Positions 19,099 through 28,672 of a stretch of DNA of 64,000 nt are shown in pieces. A program made the translations under genes and the position numbers. The stretch covers positions 717,462 to 781,461 of the forward strand of contig NVSG01000002.1 in the NCBI GenBank assembly GCA_002401155.1, in the 5' to 3' direction. Source of the stretch: Hyphomicrobiales bacterium (GTDB taxonomy: Bacteria; Pseudomonadota; Alphaproteobacteria; Rhizobiales; Rhizobiaceae). How positions within the stretch are numbered: position 1 is the first letter of the stretch; the number at the start of each line of letters is the position of its first letter. Below the pieces are notes generated by a model. That model was not told where the DNA came from, made no database searches, and saw only the letters and a program-made list of their open reading frames with translations.

Positions 19099-20985
19099 TT
19101 ATCGGCCACTGGTCTCAGATTCATAGACTTCGCTACGTTCCATCCAGAGCGCTTCTTTTTCGGCCATCGCGTTTTCCGTAGTCACACGCATTTTGGTGAG
19201 CTTTTCAGCATCGACCGGATGGTTTTCAAATATGCCCGGAGTTGAGAGTTTCACATCGATCTTGCCGATTTTCTCCTTGAGGTCTTCCATCTCTTTTTCG
19301 ATCTGCAAAATCTCTTTACGCAATGGCGCAAAGACCTTGCGCTGCTCGGCAGCTTTCTTCCGTCGCTCGGCTTGAGATTGCTTGGGCTGCTTCTCCGCCT
19401 TTGAAGAATTAGAAGCCTTCGCGCCTTTCAAGATCAGAGTGCGGTAGGCATCCATATCGTCTTCATAAGGGCGCACTTCGCCATCACCAACAATCCACAA
19501 TCGGTCCACACTGGCATCAATCAAATGCCGGTCATGGCTGATCAGCACAACAGCGCCGGTATATGAATTCAATGCATGAACCAGCGCTTCGCGGGTATCC
19601 ATATCAAGGTGGTTGGTCGGCTCATCGAGGATCAGCAAATTTGGGCCTTCAAAAACAATCAAGCCCAACAGCAGCCGCGCTTTCTCGCCGCCCGAAAGGC
19701 TTTTTGCCTTGGTGTCCATCCGATTGATATCCAGACCCATCCGGGCAACGCGAGAGCGGACTTTTGCTTCTGGTTCGTGCGGCATCAAGGCGCGAACATG
19801 TTCCACCGGCGTTTCATCTTCGCGCAAATCATCCATCTGATGTTGGGCAAAAACAGCAATTTTCAATTTGTCCGCTTTAACAATCTCACCACTCACATGC
19901 GGCAATTGATCGGCCAGCAATTTGGCGAAGGTCGATTTACCGTTACCATTGGCACCCAGCAACGCGATGCGATCATCCGTATCAATATTGAGGGTCAAAT
20001 TCTGCAAGATCGGCTTACCAGCCTCATAGCCACATTTGACGCCCTCAAGTTTGATAATAGGGGATCCTGCTCGTTTTACCGGGTTAGGGAAGGTAATCGG
20101 CGCCACATGCTCTTTGCGCAAGGCGGAAATTGGTTGCATTTTTTCAAGCGCTTTCAGGCGGGATTGCGCCTGTTTCGCTTTACTCGCCTTGGCGCGGAAT
20201 CTATCCACAAAAGCCTGCATATGGTCCATGCGGGCCTGCTGCTTTACACGAGCCTTATCCTGCAAAATTTGTTGCTCTGCCCGTTGCCGCTCAAAATTAT
20301 CATAGCTGCCACGATAGAATTTGAGTTTCATATCCTCCAGATGCACAATGGAGTTTACCGCATTATTGAGCAAATCCCGGTCGTGACTAATGATCAAAAC
20401 GGTGCCGGTATAGCGAGCCACAAAGGCTTCCAGCCATAACGTACCCTCAAGATCGAGATAGTTGGTTGGCTCATCGAGCAGCAGTACATCCGGCTTTGCA
20501 AAAAGCACCGCGGCCAATGCCACGCGCATACGCCAACCACCGGAGAATGAAGATGCAGGGCGCGCTTGCGCCGCATTATCAAAGCGCAAACCGGCTAGAA
20601 TTTCTGCAGCACGCGCTTCCGCCGAATGGGCGTCGATATCATTCAAACGCAGTTGAATATCGGCGATACGTCCGGGATCTGTCGCGGTTTCCGCTTCCGC
20701 CAGTAATTCCACTCGCTCGGTATCGGCAGCAAGCACGATTTCCAGCAGGGATTCTTCGGTTCCCGGCGCTTCCTGAGCCACCCGGCCAAGGCGCAATCCC
20801 TTGGGAATAGTAATGGAACCCGTTTCGCTGTGATGGTCCCCGGAAATCACATTAAACAATGTGGTCTTGCCAGAGCCATTGCGCCCCACAAGCCCGGCTT
20901 TCGCCCCACTTGGAATGGAAACACTGGCATTTTCGATTAATAGGCGGCCGGCGATACGCACGGTAAGATCAGTAATTGTAAGCAT
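19099..20985 (-). CDS. ABC-F family ATPase, YheS-like
   Basis: Soluble duplicated ABC ATPase of the ABC-F group, which acts on ribosomes rather than in transport. The 628-residue protein has two nucleotide-binding domains: the first Walker A is GRNGSGKTT with signature SFSGGWRMRVALA, and the second is GANGNGKST with signature LSGGEKARLLL. The Arg/Lys-rich interdomain linker (KQQARMDHMQAFVDRFRAKA) is the usual P-site linker. A charged C-terminal coiled coil is present, as in YheS/Uup proteins. No membrane segments are seen. The start MLTITDLTVRI at 20985 is typical; a TTG 14 codons upstream is possible. The subgroup is inferred. Confidence 0.9.
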   Translation of the reverse strand: MLTITDLTVRIAGRLLIENASVSIPSGAKAGLVGRNGSGKTTLFNVISGDHHSETGSITIPKGLRLGRVAQEAPGTEESLLEIVLAADTERVELLAEAETATDPGRIADIQLRLNDIDAHSAEARAAEILAGLRFDNAAQARPASSFSGGWRMRVALAAVLFAKPDVLLLDEPTNYLDLEGTLWLEAFVARYTGTVLIISHDRDLLNNAVNSIVHLEDMKLKFYRGSYDNFERQRAEQQILQDKARVKQQARMDHMQAFVDRFRAKASKAKQAQSRLKALEKMQPISALRKEHVAPITFPNPVKRAGSPIIKLEGVKCGYEAGKPILQNLTLNIDTDDRIALLGANGNGKSTFAKLLADQLPHVSGEIVKADKLKIAVFAQHQMDDLREDETPVEHVRALMPHEPEAKVRSRVARMGLDINRMDTKAKSLSGGEKARLLLGLIVFEGPNLLILDEPTNHLDMDTREALVHALNSYTGAVVLISHDRHLIDASVDRLWIVGDGEVRPYEDDMDAYRTLILKGAKASNSSKAEKQPKQSQAERRKKAAEQRKVFAPLRKEILQIEKEMEDLKEKIGKIDVKLSTPGIFENHPVDAEKLTKMRVTTENAMAEKEALWMERSEVYESETSGR

Positions 20986-21147
20986 GGGAGGGGTTTTGGC
21001 CTTATGAGGCTCGCTATGCAAGCCCAAAATGCAAGTTTAACGGCACATCTTGACGTTTCCTTCCTTTCGCACTTGCAGCAAACCGGTTACAGGGCTATAT
21101 ACCGCCTCAAATTCCTCCTTAAACGTAATCATTAAAGGCAGATAAAA

Positions 21148-21570
21148 ATGGCGATTGAACGTACATTTTCCATGATCAAACCGGACGCAACAAGACGCAA
21201 CCTCACCGGTGCAATCACTCAAAAACTTGAAGAAGCAGGCCTAAGCGTTGTCGCTTCTCGCCGCGTATGGATGAGCCTGCGTCAGGCAGAAGCTTTCTAC
21301 GCAGTTCATAAAGACCGTCCTTTCTTCGGCGAACTAACAGAATTCATGTCATCTGCCCCAACCGTAGTTCAGGTTCTTGAAGGCGAAAACGCCATCCTGA
21401 AAAACCGCGAAATCATGGGCGCAACAAACCCGGCTGATGCTGATGAAGGCACAATCCGCAAAGAATTCGCAATCTCACTGGGCGAAAACTCAGTACACGG
21501 TTCTGACGCTCCTGAAACAGCAGCAGAAGAAATCGCATTCTGGTTCGCTGGAACCGATGTTGTCGGCTAG
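21148..21570 (+). CDS. ndk: Nucleoside diphosphate kinase
   Basis: Moves the gamma-phosphate between nucleoside triphosphates and diphosphates through a phosphohistidine. The 140-residue protein has normal length, the [11 protein letters not shown] start and the active-site NSVHGSDAP motif with His117. AAGG upstream of the ATG serves as ribosome site. It is divergent from the ABC-F gene with 162 bases between them. A strong intrinsic terminator follows, so it is probably monocistronic. Confidence 0.98.
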   Translation: MAIERTFSMIKPDATRRNLTGAITQKLEEAGLSVVASRRVWMSLRQAEAFYAVHKDRPFFGELTEFMSSAPTVVQVLEGENAILKNREIMGATNPADADEGTIRKEFAISLGENSVHGSDAPETAAEEIAFWFAGTDVVG

Positions 21571-21592
21571 TTTCGATTTTATATAATTAAAG

Positions 21593-21621
21593 AAAAACCG
21601 GGGCTTTGCTCCGGTTTTTTT
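21593..21621 (+). terminator. Intrinsic terminator after ndk
   Basis: Twelve-base arms, AAAAACCGGGGC and GCTCCGGTTTTT with one G-U pair, close on a three-base loop and end in a T run. The arrangement is a classic rho-independent terminator 22 bases after the ndk stop. Confidence 0.92.
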
Positions 21622-21712
21622 ATGCGTACTATTTAGTTCGCTCTCTGCCGCCAAGTTTTGTCAGTGGGAATGTGTTACGGCGTTAAAATAATTTGAAATT
21701 GGAGAAAATCCG

Positions 21713-22537
21713 ATGAAACCCCAAAACCTAACCTTCCGAGAACTTCACGAGCAGGCTGGTGCATTTGTAATTCCGAACCCTTGGGATGTGGGGTCCGCCA
21801 GAATTCTTGCAGGTCTTGGGTTCAAAGCGCTCGCGACCACCAGTGCCGGAATGGCATTTGCCATGGGAGTGCCGGAGGGCACCGTGAACAAGGAGGCTAC
21901 TCTCGTCCATTGTCGGGAGATGGTATCGGCAACTTCTTTGCCTGTATCTGCGGATTTGGAAAAAGGGTTTGGAGATACGCCTGAAAGTGTTTTTGAGACC
22001 ATAAAAGCTGCCGCCGCAACAGGATTAGCCGGTTGTTCTATTGAAGATCATACCGGCAACAAGGACCATCCAATTTATGATCTATCTCTGGCGACAGAAC
22101 GAATTGCTGCTGCCAGACAGGCTTGTAATGAATTGTCCAAAGATTTTGTGCTAACCGCCAGATGTGAAAATCTCTTATGGGGGAAGCCATCATTGAATGA
22201 GGTAATTCAACGGTTACAATCCTAAGAACAAGCAGGAGCCGACGTTCTTTATGCTCCCGGCCTGTATGATTTAAAAACCATTCAGGAGGTATGCTCAGCC
22301 GTGACTAAGCCAGTCAATGTTGTCATGGGCATGCCGGGCGCGACGTTCAACACCAATGAGCTCGCAGACGTTGGGGTAAAGAGAATCAGTGTTGGTTCAT
22401 CATTTGCCCGACTGGCATATGGTTCGCTGGTCGAAGCTGCCAACGAGATAAGGCAAAATGGTACTTTTGATTTTTCTGATAGGGCCATCGGGTTTTCTGA
22501 TTTGGAGGCATATTTTGAGAGCTATCGGAATACATAA
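21713..22537 (+). pseudogene. Isocitrate lyase/PEP mutase family gene split by an in-frame TAA
   Basis: A single reading frame of 274 codons reads as a PEP mutase/methylisocitrate-lyase superfamily enzyme. It has PNPWDVGSARILAGLGF near residue 20, SADLEKGFGD with the metal-binding Asp, SIEDHTG, then ARCENLL. The frame is stopped once by TAA at 22223-22225 after RLQS, then continues as EQAGADVLYAPGLYD and on to the usual C-terminus (VVMGMPGATF, GVKRISVGSSFARLAYG). Relatives carry Tyr at this place (…Y-E-x-AGAD…), so TAC or TAT to TAA would explain it. The first piece (170 codons) keeps the ribosome site GGAG and the catalytic half but lacks the C-terminal barrel strands. The second piece could start at GTG 22301. 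A sequencing error is possible; no other damage is seen. Confidence 0.85.
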
Positions 22538-22682
22538 CCACATTCAAAAACTGGCAGAACGCAGTTTCGTTGCTCCCGGATTTTCATGGGCATAAATATC
22601 CCGACTGTTGAAATCCCCCATCTGCTCATTCATTGTAGCCACAGCGCCAACCCCACAACGCAACCAACGAGAGCTGTGCACC

Positions 22683-24458
22683 ATGACAACCGATCAAATG
22701 CTTCTTTTTAGCCTCTTCGGTGGTGTCTTTGTTATGCTTTTATGGGGCCGTTGGCGTTATGATCTGATTGCGTTTTCTGCCCTGTTGATTGCACTGGTTC
22801 TGGGGCTGGTGGAAACCAAGGACGCGTTCTCTGGCTTCGGCCATCCGGCCACCATCATTGTCGCGTTGGTTTTGGTGGTGTCGCGCGGCCTGCTGAATTC
22901 CGGCGCGATTGACCTCATCACCCGCAATATCATTGATACGGGCCGCTCTGTGGGGGCGCATATCTCGATTATGAGCGGTACTGGTGCGATACTTTCTGCT
23001 TTCATGAACAACGTGGCAGCCCTCGCTTTGCTCATGCCCGTGGATGTTCAGGCATCACAAAAAGCTGGCCGAAGCCCACGCATCACGTTGATGCCTCTAT
23101 CATTTGCCACCATTCTCGGGGGCCTCGTAACCCTGATCGGTACACCTCCAAACATCATTATTGCTTCATTCCGCGAACGCACAACGGGCGAACCATTCGC
23201 TATGTTTGATTTTGCCCCTGTGGGTCTGGTCTGCGCCATTGCTGGCATTGCATTCGTCGCCTTCGGTGGTTGGCGATTGATTCCTCACAATGAGGATCAA
23301 AAAGACTCATCCAAGGAATTGTTGAATTTGGACGGCTATGTGGCCGAACTTGTAATCCCAGAAAAATCCAAAACCATAGGCAAGAAAGTAAAAGAGCTTT
23401 ACGAAGATGCCGATGAAAACGATATTTTGATATTGGGCGTTGTGCGCAACGGCAAACGCCGTAGCGGCTTTGGCGCTAGCATTGAATTACGGGCCAACGA
23501 CATGCTGGTGGTGGAAGCCTCAGCAGAAAACATCGACCGTTTTCGCGGAACCCTGAACCTCGAATTCTTCGGCGAAAAACCCAATGAAGGCACCGCAGTC
23601 GGCGACATGGAATTAATGGAAGTGGTGGTTCCTGCCGATTCGCGCATTGTCGGTCGCTCCGCCATTTCATTGCGTCTTCGCGCTCGCCGTGGTGTTTCCT
23701 TGCTCGGAGTTTCAAGGCAGGGCAGGCGGTTTCAAAAACGGGTGCGCCATCTGGATATTAAGGCAGGCGACATTCTGTTGCTCATCGGCCCTGCCGATAG
23801 CCTGCCGGATGTAGTCAACTGGCTCGGCCTGTTGCCACTCGCCAAACGCGGCTTGAATGTCACCCAGCACACGCGTGCGTGGCTGGCCGTTGGCATTTTT
23901 GCCGCCGCAATTGGTGTCGCAAGCTTTGGCCTTCTATATCTGGCAACGGCACTCGCTATCGTTGTGGCCGCTTATGTCTATATGGATATCGTTCCGATCC
24001 GCAGCGTTTATGATCACATCGAGTGGCCGGTGATTGTGCTGCTCGGAAGTATGATCCCTCTAGGTGTGGCACTGGAAAATTCTGGCGGCACAGAACTAAT
24101 AGCCACCCAGATCGTAAGTCTCACCGCAGGCATGGCTCCAGCCATCATTTTGACCGTGCTAATGGTCGTCGTGATGACCTTATCCGATGTACTGAACAAC
24201 ACTGCCACAGCAGTCATCGGTGCGCCCATCGCACTCGACATCGCCAATAAATTGCATGTTAATCCCGACCCGTTCCTGATGGCAGTCGCCATAGCTGCAT
24301 CCTGCGCTTTCCTCACGCCAATCGGTCATAAAAACAACACGCTGATCATGGGGCCGGGGGGATATTCATTCGGGGATTATTGGCGCATGGGGCTTCCGCT
24401 GGAAATCATCGTGATCGGCGTAGCTGTCCCGATGATCCTGCTGGTCTGGCCGCTTTAG
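22683..24458 (+). CDS. SLC13/DASS-type permease with RCK_C domains
   Basis: Inner-membrane anion or dicarboxylate transporter of the SLC13 (CitT/ArsB-like) group. From the ATG at 22683 it has 591 residues: an N-terminal helix bundle with the conserved SAFMNNVAALALLMP and LVTLIGTPPNIIIASF segments, then two soluble TrkA-C/RCK_C-like domains (about residues 205-290 and 295-380). A second bundle follows with TLSDVLNNTATAVIGAPIA and FLTPIGHKNN. The repeated Asn-Asn and TPIG/TLIG motifs are the family substrate-binding hairpins. The substrate is unknown. An upstream start at 22608 has no ribosome site. A paralog of the same design is at 51038-52876. It runs convergent with moaE with a 4-base overlap at the stops. 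Confidence 0.9.
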   Translation: MTTDQMLLFSLFGGVFVMLLWGRWRYDLIAFSALLIALVLGLVETKDAFSGFGHPATIIVALVLVVSRGLLNSGAIDLITRNIIDTGRSVGAHISIMSGTGAILSAFMNNVAALALLMPVDVQASQKAGRSPRITLMPLSFATILGGLVTLIGTPPNIIIASFRERTTGEPFAMFDFAPVGLVCAIAGIAFVAFGGWRLIPHNEDQKDSSKELLNLDGYVAELVIPEKSKTIGKKVKELYEDADENDILILGVVRNGKRRSGFGASIELRANDMLVVEASAENIDRFRGTLNLEFFGEKPNEGTAVGDMELMEVVVPADSRIVGRSAISLRLRARRGVSLLGVSRQGRRFQKRVRHLDIKAGDILLLIGPADSLPDVVNWLGLLPLAKRGLNVTQHTRAWLAVGIFAAAIGVASFGLLYLATALAIVVAAYVYMDIVPIRSVYDHIEWPVIVLLGSMIPLGVALENSGGTELIATQIVSLTAGMAPAIILTVLMVVVMTLSDVLNNTATAVIGAPIALDIANKLHVNPDPFLMAVAIAASCAFLTPIGHKNNTLIMGPGGYSFGDYWRMGLPLEIIVIGVAVPMILLVWPL

Positions 24459-24931
24459 TCTTCCCACTTGGAAAGCGCGTTGTCATCGTCATCTTTCGCG
24501 GCGACCCATTCTCCGGTGCTGCCGCCAATCAGATGTTCTTTCTTCCAAAACGGCGCGTGGGTTTTTAGATAATCCATCAAGAAATTCGCACCGTCGAAAG
24601 CCGCCTGACGGTGAGAACTTGCAGCAATCACCAGCACGATATTCTCGCCCGGTTTGATCTTACCGTAACGATGAATGGCCACCAGACCGCATAAATCCCA
24701 GCGCTCAATGGCCTCTTTAGCAAAGCGTTGAATTTCTGCGCCTGCCATGCCCGGATAATGTTCCAGTTCCAGTGCTTCAAGCGTGCCAGACTCATCGCGG
24801 CACAGGCCGGAGAAGGTCACCACCGCGCCGATATCGCCGCGGCCCTCGGTCAGTTTTGCAATCTCGGCAGAGATATCAAAATCTTCAGCCTGTATGCGAA
24901 TTTCGGGAATGGTGTCGTTGGCCAAAATCAA
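24455..24931 (-). CDS. moaE: Molybdopterin synthase catalytic subunit MoaE
   Basis: Large subunit of molybdopterin synthase, which transfers sulfur from MoaD to precursor Z in molybdenum cofactor synthesis. The 158-residue protein has the VVTFSGLCRDES and ALELEHYPGMA segments, HRYGKIKPGE, SSHRQAAFDGANFLMDYLKT, and the PFWKKE motif with the active-site lysines. The start appears to be TTG, which overlaps the moaD stop (TTGA), so translation is probably coupled. Confidence 0.95.
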   Translation of the reverse strand: MILANDTIPEIRIQAEDFDISAEIAKLTEGRGDIGAVVTFSGLCRDESGTLEALELEHYPGMAGAEIQRFAKEAIERWDLCGLVAIHRYGKIKPGENIVLVIAASSHRQAAFDGANFLMDYLKTHAPFWKKEHLIGGSTGEWVAAKDDDDNALSKWED

Positions 24932-25182
24932 CCGCCTGTCATTGGCGGAAAAAGCGCAACTTCCTTGACGCCTTCAAGGCTGGTTTCGCGATCATCCACA
25001 TGCTCGTGGTCCAGTGCAATGCGCACCACGTCAGGATGTTCCAGAGCCGCTTCAAACTCTTCACCACGCGATTTTAGCCAATCTAACAGGGAGGCAATAG
25101 TATCGACGCCATCTGGCAAAGTAACGTCTTCCTCACCGGTGCCGATGCGCTCTCTGATCCATGAAAAATAAACAAGTTTCAT
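24928..25182 (-). CDS. moaD: Molybdopterin synthase sulfur carrier MoaD
   Basis: Small ubiquitin-like subunit of molybdopterin synthase. It carries sulfur as a thiocarboxylate on its C-terminal Gly-Gly. The 84-residue protein ends FPPMTGG, the intact Gly-Gly tail, and starts MKLVYFSWIRERIG. It is immediately upstream of moaE with a 4-base overlap and directly downstream of pgsA (6-base gap). Confidence 0.96.
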   Translation of the reverse strand: MKLVYFSWIRERIGTGEEDVTLPDGVDTIASLLDWLKSRGEEFEAALEHPDVVRIALDHEHVDDRETSLEGVKEVALFPPMTGG

Positions 25183-25188
25183 CGAAGT

Positions 25189-25791
25189 CTAGTCCACAAA
25201 ATGGCGAATGCCTGCCCGAAAATAATCATAGCCCGTATAGAGTGTAATGATTGCCGCAAACCACAGCAGGCCTATGCCGATTTCTGTGTTATAGGGCAAC
25301 ACTTTGTCACCAGCAGGGCCAGTCAGCAAAAATCCAATGGCAATCATCTGCGCAGCGGTTTTCCATTTGGCGATTTGAGATACGGGAACGCTAACTTTTA
25401 GCTCCGCCAGATATTCGCGTAAGCCGGAAACCAAAATTTCTCGGCATAAAATGATGATCGCTGCCCAGATTGTCCATCCGGCAATGGTGCCATCCGCGGC
25501 CAGTAATAAAAGACAGGCGGCTACCAGTAATTTATCGGCAATTGGGTCCAGCATGGCGCCAAAACGTGAACTTTGCTTCCAGATTCGAGCCAGATAGCCA
25601 TCGAAAAAGTCGGAAATCGTCGCAGCCACATAGATGCCAAATGCCCACCAACGCGCTGCATCAGAGCCGTTCAGCCGCCCTTCGACAAAAAAGCACAGCA
25701 CAATCAATGGTACAGCAATAATACGGCCATAAGTGAGCATGTTCGGAATGCTCATAAATTTGCTATATTTGGATTTTGAAACGGGCGACAT
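25189..25791 (-). CDS. pgsA: Phosphatidylglycerophosphate synthase
   Basis: Joins CDP-diacylglycerol and glycerol-3-phosphate in the inner membrane, the first step to phosphatidylglycerol and cardiolipin. It shows the CDP-alcohol phosphotransferase signature D-x2-DG-x2-AR-x8-G-x3-D-x3-D (ISDFFDGYLAR then GAMLDPIADKLL) and several membrane helices. I chose the ATG at 25791 (200 residues); the frame is open 23 codons further upstream with no better start, and MSIPNMLTYGR at 25755 is another option. It lies upstream of moaD-moaE on the same strand, between that pair and uvrC. Confidence 0.94.
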   Translation of the reverse strand: MSPVSKSKYSKFMSIPNMLTYGRIIAVPLIVLCFFVEGRLNGSDAARWWAFGIYVAATISDFFDGYLARIWKQSSRFGAMLDPIADKLLVAACLLLLAADGTIAGWTIWAAIIILCREILVSGLREYLAELKVSVPVSQIAKWKTAAQMIAIGFLLTGPAGDKVLPYNTEIGIGLLWFAAIITLYTGYDYFRAGIRHFVD

Positions 25792-25885
25792 AATCAAAGA
25801 AAGCCTTATTTGCGGACAGATTTCAACCAGTGATTGGCCCGCGGGGTAAATTAAAAGCAATTATACCAATCTGTCGCATCCGGGA

Positions 25886-27868
25886 CTATCCATTTTCGTT
25901 GAAATGATCGTAGACCGTCTTGGCAATTTGTGCCGAGATGCCGTCCACCGCCTTCAAATCTGTAAGCGCTGCACGGCTGACAGCTTTGGCCGTTCCGAAG
26001 TGATGCAGCAAGGCACGCTTGCGCCCGGGGCCGATGCCGGAAATCTCGTCCAGCGGGTTTCTGATCATCGCTTTCTTGCGCCGCGCACGGTGCGTACCAA
26101 TAGCAAAACGGTGCGCCTCATCGCGCAGACGCTGAACGAAATATAAAACCGGATCCCGCTGGGGCAGCATGAATGACGGTTTGCCGTGAACAAAGAATTT
26201 CTCCAGTCCCGCATCGCGGTCCGGTCCCTTGGCGATGCCGACGAGCGGCACCACGCCTTCAATATTCAGTTCCTTCATAACACCGCGCACAGCGTTTAAT
26301 TGGCCGAGACCGCCATCGATCAATATCAAATCGGGCCAAGGCGGGATGGAGGCCATCTCCGGCGCATCTTCGCCGGTTTCTTCCTCATGCTTTGGCAGGC
26401 CGTATTCCTTTACTAGCCGGGAGAACCGCCGGGTCAGCACTTCGCGCATCATGCCGTAATCATCGCCGGGAACGAGGTCCTCCGACTTGATATTGAACTT
26501 GCGATATTGATTTTTCACAAAGCCTTCTGCACCGGCAACAATCATGCCGCCAACGGCATTAGTGCCCATGATGTGGGAGTTATCATAAACCTCGATACGC
26601 TTCGGCGTGCGCGGCAAATCAAATGCCTCGCGCACGCCTTCAAGCAATATTTTTTGGGTGGAAGTTTCGGCCAATTGTCGCCCAAGGGCTTCACGGGCAT
26701 TTGTCGCCACATGTTGCACGAGTTCGCGTTTCTCGCCGCGCTGGGGAACATGGAAAGCAACTTTATGATCCATGCGGGTTGAAAGCGCTTCGCCAAGCAA
26801 TGCCTGATCGTCGATTTCATGCGACAGCAACACCATGCGCGGACAGGGCTTATCATCATAAAACTGGCTGATAAACGCGCCCAAAACCTCATTGGGTTCA
26901 AGGCTCTTATCGGCGCGAGGAAAATAAGAACGATTGCCCCAATTCTGGCCGGTACGGAAAAAGAACACCTGAATACAGTTCATCCCACCTTTTTGCTCGA
27001 TGGCAAAAACATCGGCTTCATCCACCGTGTGCGGGTTGATACCCTGATGGGATTGAATCTGAGACAGAGCGGAAATTCGGTCGCGATACATGGCCGCGGT
27101 TTCAAAATCCAGAGCTTCGGAAGCCTTCTGCATCTGCCCGGATAACTGCGTTTGAATATCGGAACTCTTGCCCTTGAGAAAGCGCTTCGCATCCTGCACT
27201 AATTTGGCGTAATTATCGTTGGAAATTTCGCCAGTGCAAGGGCCGGAACAGCGCTTGATTTGATAGAGCAGGCAAGGCCGAGAACGGCTGTCAAAAACGC
27301 TGTCGGAACAGGTGCGAACCAGAAACACACGCTGCATGGCATTGATCGTTCGGTTGACCGAACCAGCGGATGCAAACGGCCCGAAATAATCGCGATGTTT
27401 CGCACGCGCACCGCGATGCTTGAACACGCCCGGAGCAGCGTGATCGTCCGTAATCACGATATAAGGAAAGCTTTTATCATCGCGCAGCAACACATTGAAA
27501 CGTGGCCGCAAACGTTTGATAAGATTCGCTTCAAGCAGCAGCGCCTCGGTCTCCGTATGGGTTGTGATAAACTCCATATTGACCGTATCAAGGATCATCT
27601 TGGCAATGCGGTTTGTATGCCCGCCCATCTTGGCATAGGAGGCAACGCGCTTTTTCAGATTGCGTGCCTTACCCACATAAAGAACATCGCCGGACTTATT
27701 AAACATGCGATAAACACCAGGAGAATTCGGCAGTTTTTTGACAAAATTCCCGATGATTTCAACACCCGACAAGCCTTCATTTAAGGGAATGGTTTCTTCC
27801 CACACGAGCTTGCCCACACCTTTGGTGGTGGCTGCAAGATCAGGTTTTTTGGTAGGGGTGTCATTCAT
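25886..27868 (-). CDS. uvrC: Excinuclease ABC subunit UvrC
   Basis: Makes the dual incisions in nucleotide excision repair with UvrA and UvrB. The 660-residue protein has an N-terminal extension of about 45 residues and a GIY-YIG nuclease domain (SPGVYRMFN and [15 protein letters not shown]). The cysteine cluster [13 protein letters not shown] follows, then a UVR motif, an RNase H-like 3' domain with YDNSH and [13 protein letters not shown], and C-terminal helix-hairpin-helix repeats ([13 protein letters not shown]). The start ATG at 27868 is one of two in-frame ATG codons nearby. A short-chain reductase gene lies upstream. Confidence 0.97.
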   Translation of the reverse strand: MNDTPTKKPDLAATTKGVGKLVWEETIPLNEGLSGVEIIGNFVKKLPNSPGVYRMFNKSGDVLYVGKARNLKKRVASYAKMGGHTNRIAKMILDTVNMEFITTHTETEALLLEANLIKRLRPRFNVLLRDDKSFPYIVITDDHAAPGVFKHRGARAKHRDYFGPFASAGSVNRTINAMQRVFLVRTCSDSVFDSRSRPCLLYQIKRCSGPCTGEISNDNYAKLVQDAKRFLKGKSSDIQTQLSGQMQKASEALDFETAAMYRDRISALSQIQSHQGINPHTVDEADVFAIEQKGGMNCIQVFFFRTGQNWGNRSYFPRADKSLEPNEVLGAFISQFYDDKPCPRMVLLSHEIDDQALLGEALSTRMDHKVAFHVPQRGEKRELVQHVATNAREALGRQLAETSTQKILLEGVREAFDLPRTPKRIEVYDNSHIMGTNAVGGMIVAGAEGFVKNQYRKFNIKSEDLVPGDDYGMMREVLTRRFSRLVKEYGLPKHEEETGEDAPEMASIPPWPDLILIDGGLGQLNAVRGVMKELNIEGVVPLVGIAKGPDRDAGLEKFFVHGKPSFMLPQRDPVLYFVQRLRDEAHRFAIGTHRARRKKAMIRNPLDEISGIGPGRKRALLHHFGTAKAVSRAALTDLKAVDGISAQIAKTVYDHFNENG

Positions 27869-27916
27869 AGTTTAAGAATGCCGGATTCGGACCTGCTCTA
27901 TCAAGCAATATTTTTG

Positions 27917-28666
27917 TTACTCCTGACCAATAGTGTCAGGAGTTTGCCAGATCAGATGCTGCCCACCATCCAGCGCGATCATCTGTCCGGTGATGGAAGG
28001 GGTGTCATAGAGATAGCGAATGGTTACACCGAACTCTTCAAGACCGGGCCCTTTTTCCAAGGGCAGGGCATCTATCTGTTGTTGAAAATCATCTGCATTC
28101 TGGCGTTCATTTGCCAGTGTTGGTCCGGGACCAATGGCGTTAACCCGTATGCGCGGCGCAAATTGCTGAGCCATGGTCTGGGTTGCCGTCCAAAGTGCAG
28201 ACTTGGATAATGTGTAGGAAAAGAAACGCGGGTTTGGCCGCAAAACCCTTTGGTCGATCATATTCACAACCAGACCATGTTCCAGATTTTCCTGCGATGC
28301 CATGCACTCAGACAGAATGGCGGGAGTTTTTACATGAATTGCAAAATGATCATCGAAAAGCTCCTCATCAAAGGCTTTGGCGCTATCCGGTTTAAAAATC
28401 GATGCATTGTTGACCAGCAGGCTGATCGGGCCAAGCAGCTGTTGGGCTTCCTTGAATAAGGAACGGGCAGCGTCGCCATCACGCAAATCTGCCTTCAGTG
28501 CATAAATTTCACCACCCAGCTCTTCAACAAGCCTCTGCGCGCAGTCATCATCATCGGCATAATGAAACACCACACCGAAGCCGTTGGCGACCAAATCGCT
28601 GACAATGGCCTTGCCAATGCGTTTGGAACCGCCGGTAATCAGTGCTGTTTTTGTCCGAAGTGCCAT
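27917..28666 (-). CDS. SDR oxidoreductase, pteridine-reductase-like
   Basis: NAD(P)H-dependent short-chain dehydrogenase of 249 residues. The cofactor motif is TGGSKRIG (about 11-18), which fits the TGxxxRxG form seen in pteridine reductases and FolM rather than the common TGxxxGxG. It also has LVNNASIF and the active-site Tyr-x3-Lys in SYTLSKSAL. A pterin substrate is therefore a reasonable guess but not proven. It lies upstream of uvrC (48-base gap) and 6 bases downstream of the Ca/Na-type antiporter gene, in the same direction. Confidence 0.88.
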   Translation of the reverse strand: MALRTKTALITGGSKRIGKAIVSDLVANGFGVVFHYADDDDCAQRLVEELGGEIYALKADLRDGDAARSLFKEAQQLLGPISLLVNNASIFKPDSAKAFDEELFDDHFAIHVKTPAILSECMASQENLEHGLVVNMIDQRVLRPNPRFFSYTLSKSALWTATQTMAQQFAPRIRVNAIGPGPTLANERQNADDFQQQIDALPLEKGPGLEEFGVTIRYLYDTPSITGQMIALDGGQHLIWQTPDTIGQE

Positions 28667-28672
28667 GAACCC

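Noticed and set aside
19576-20439. 287-codon plus-strand frame over the ABC-F gene
   Set aside because: Antisense shadow of the ABC ATPase, with Phe/His-rich non-protein-like content.
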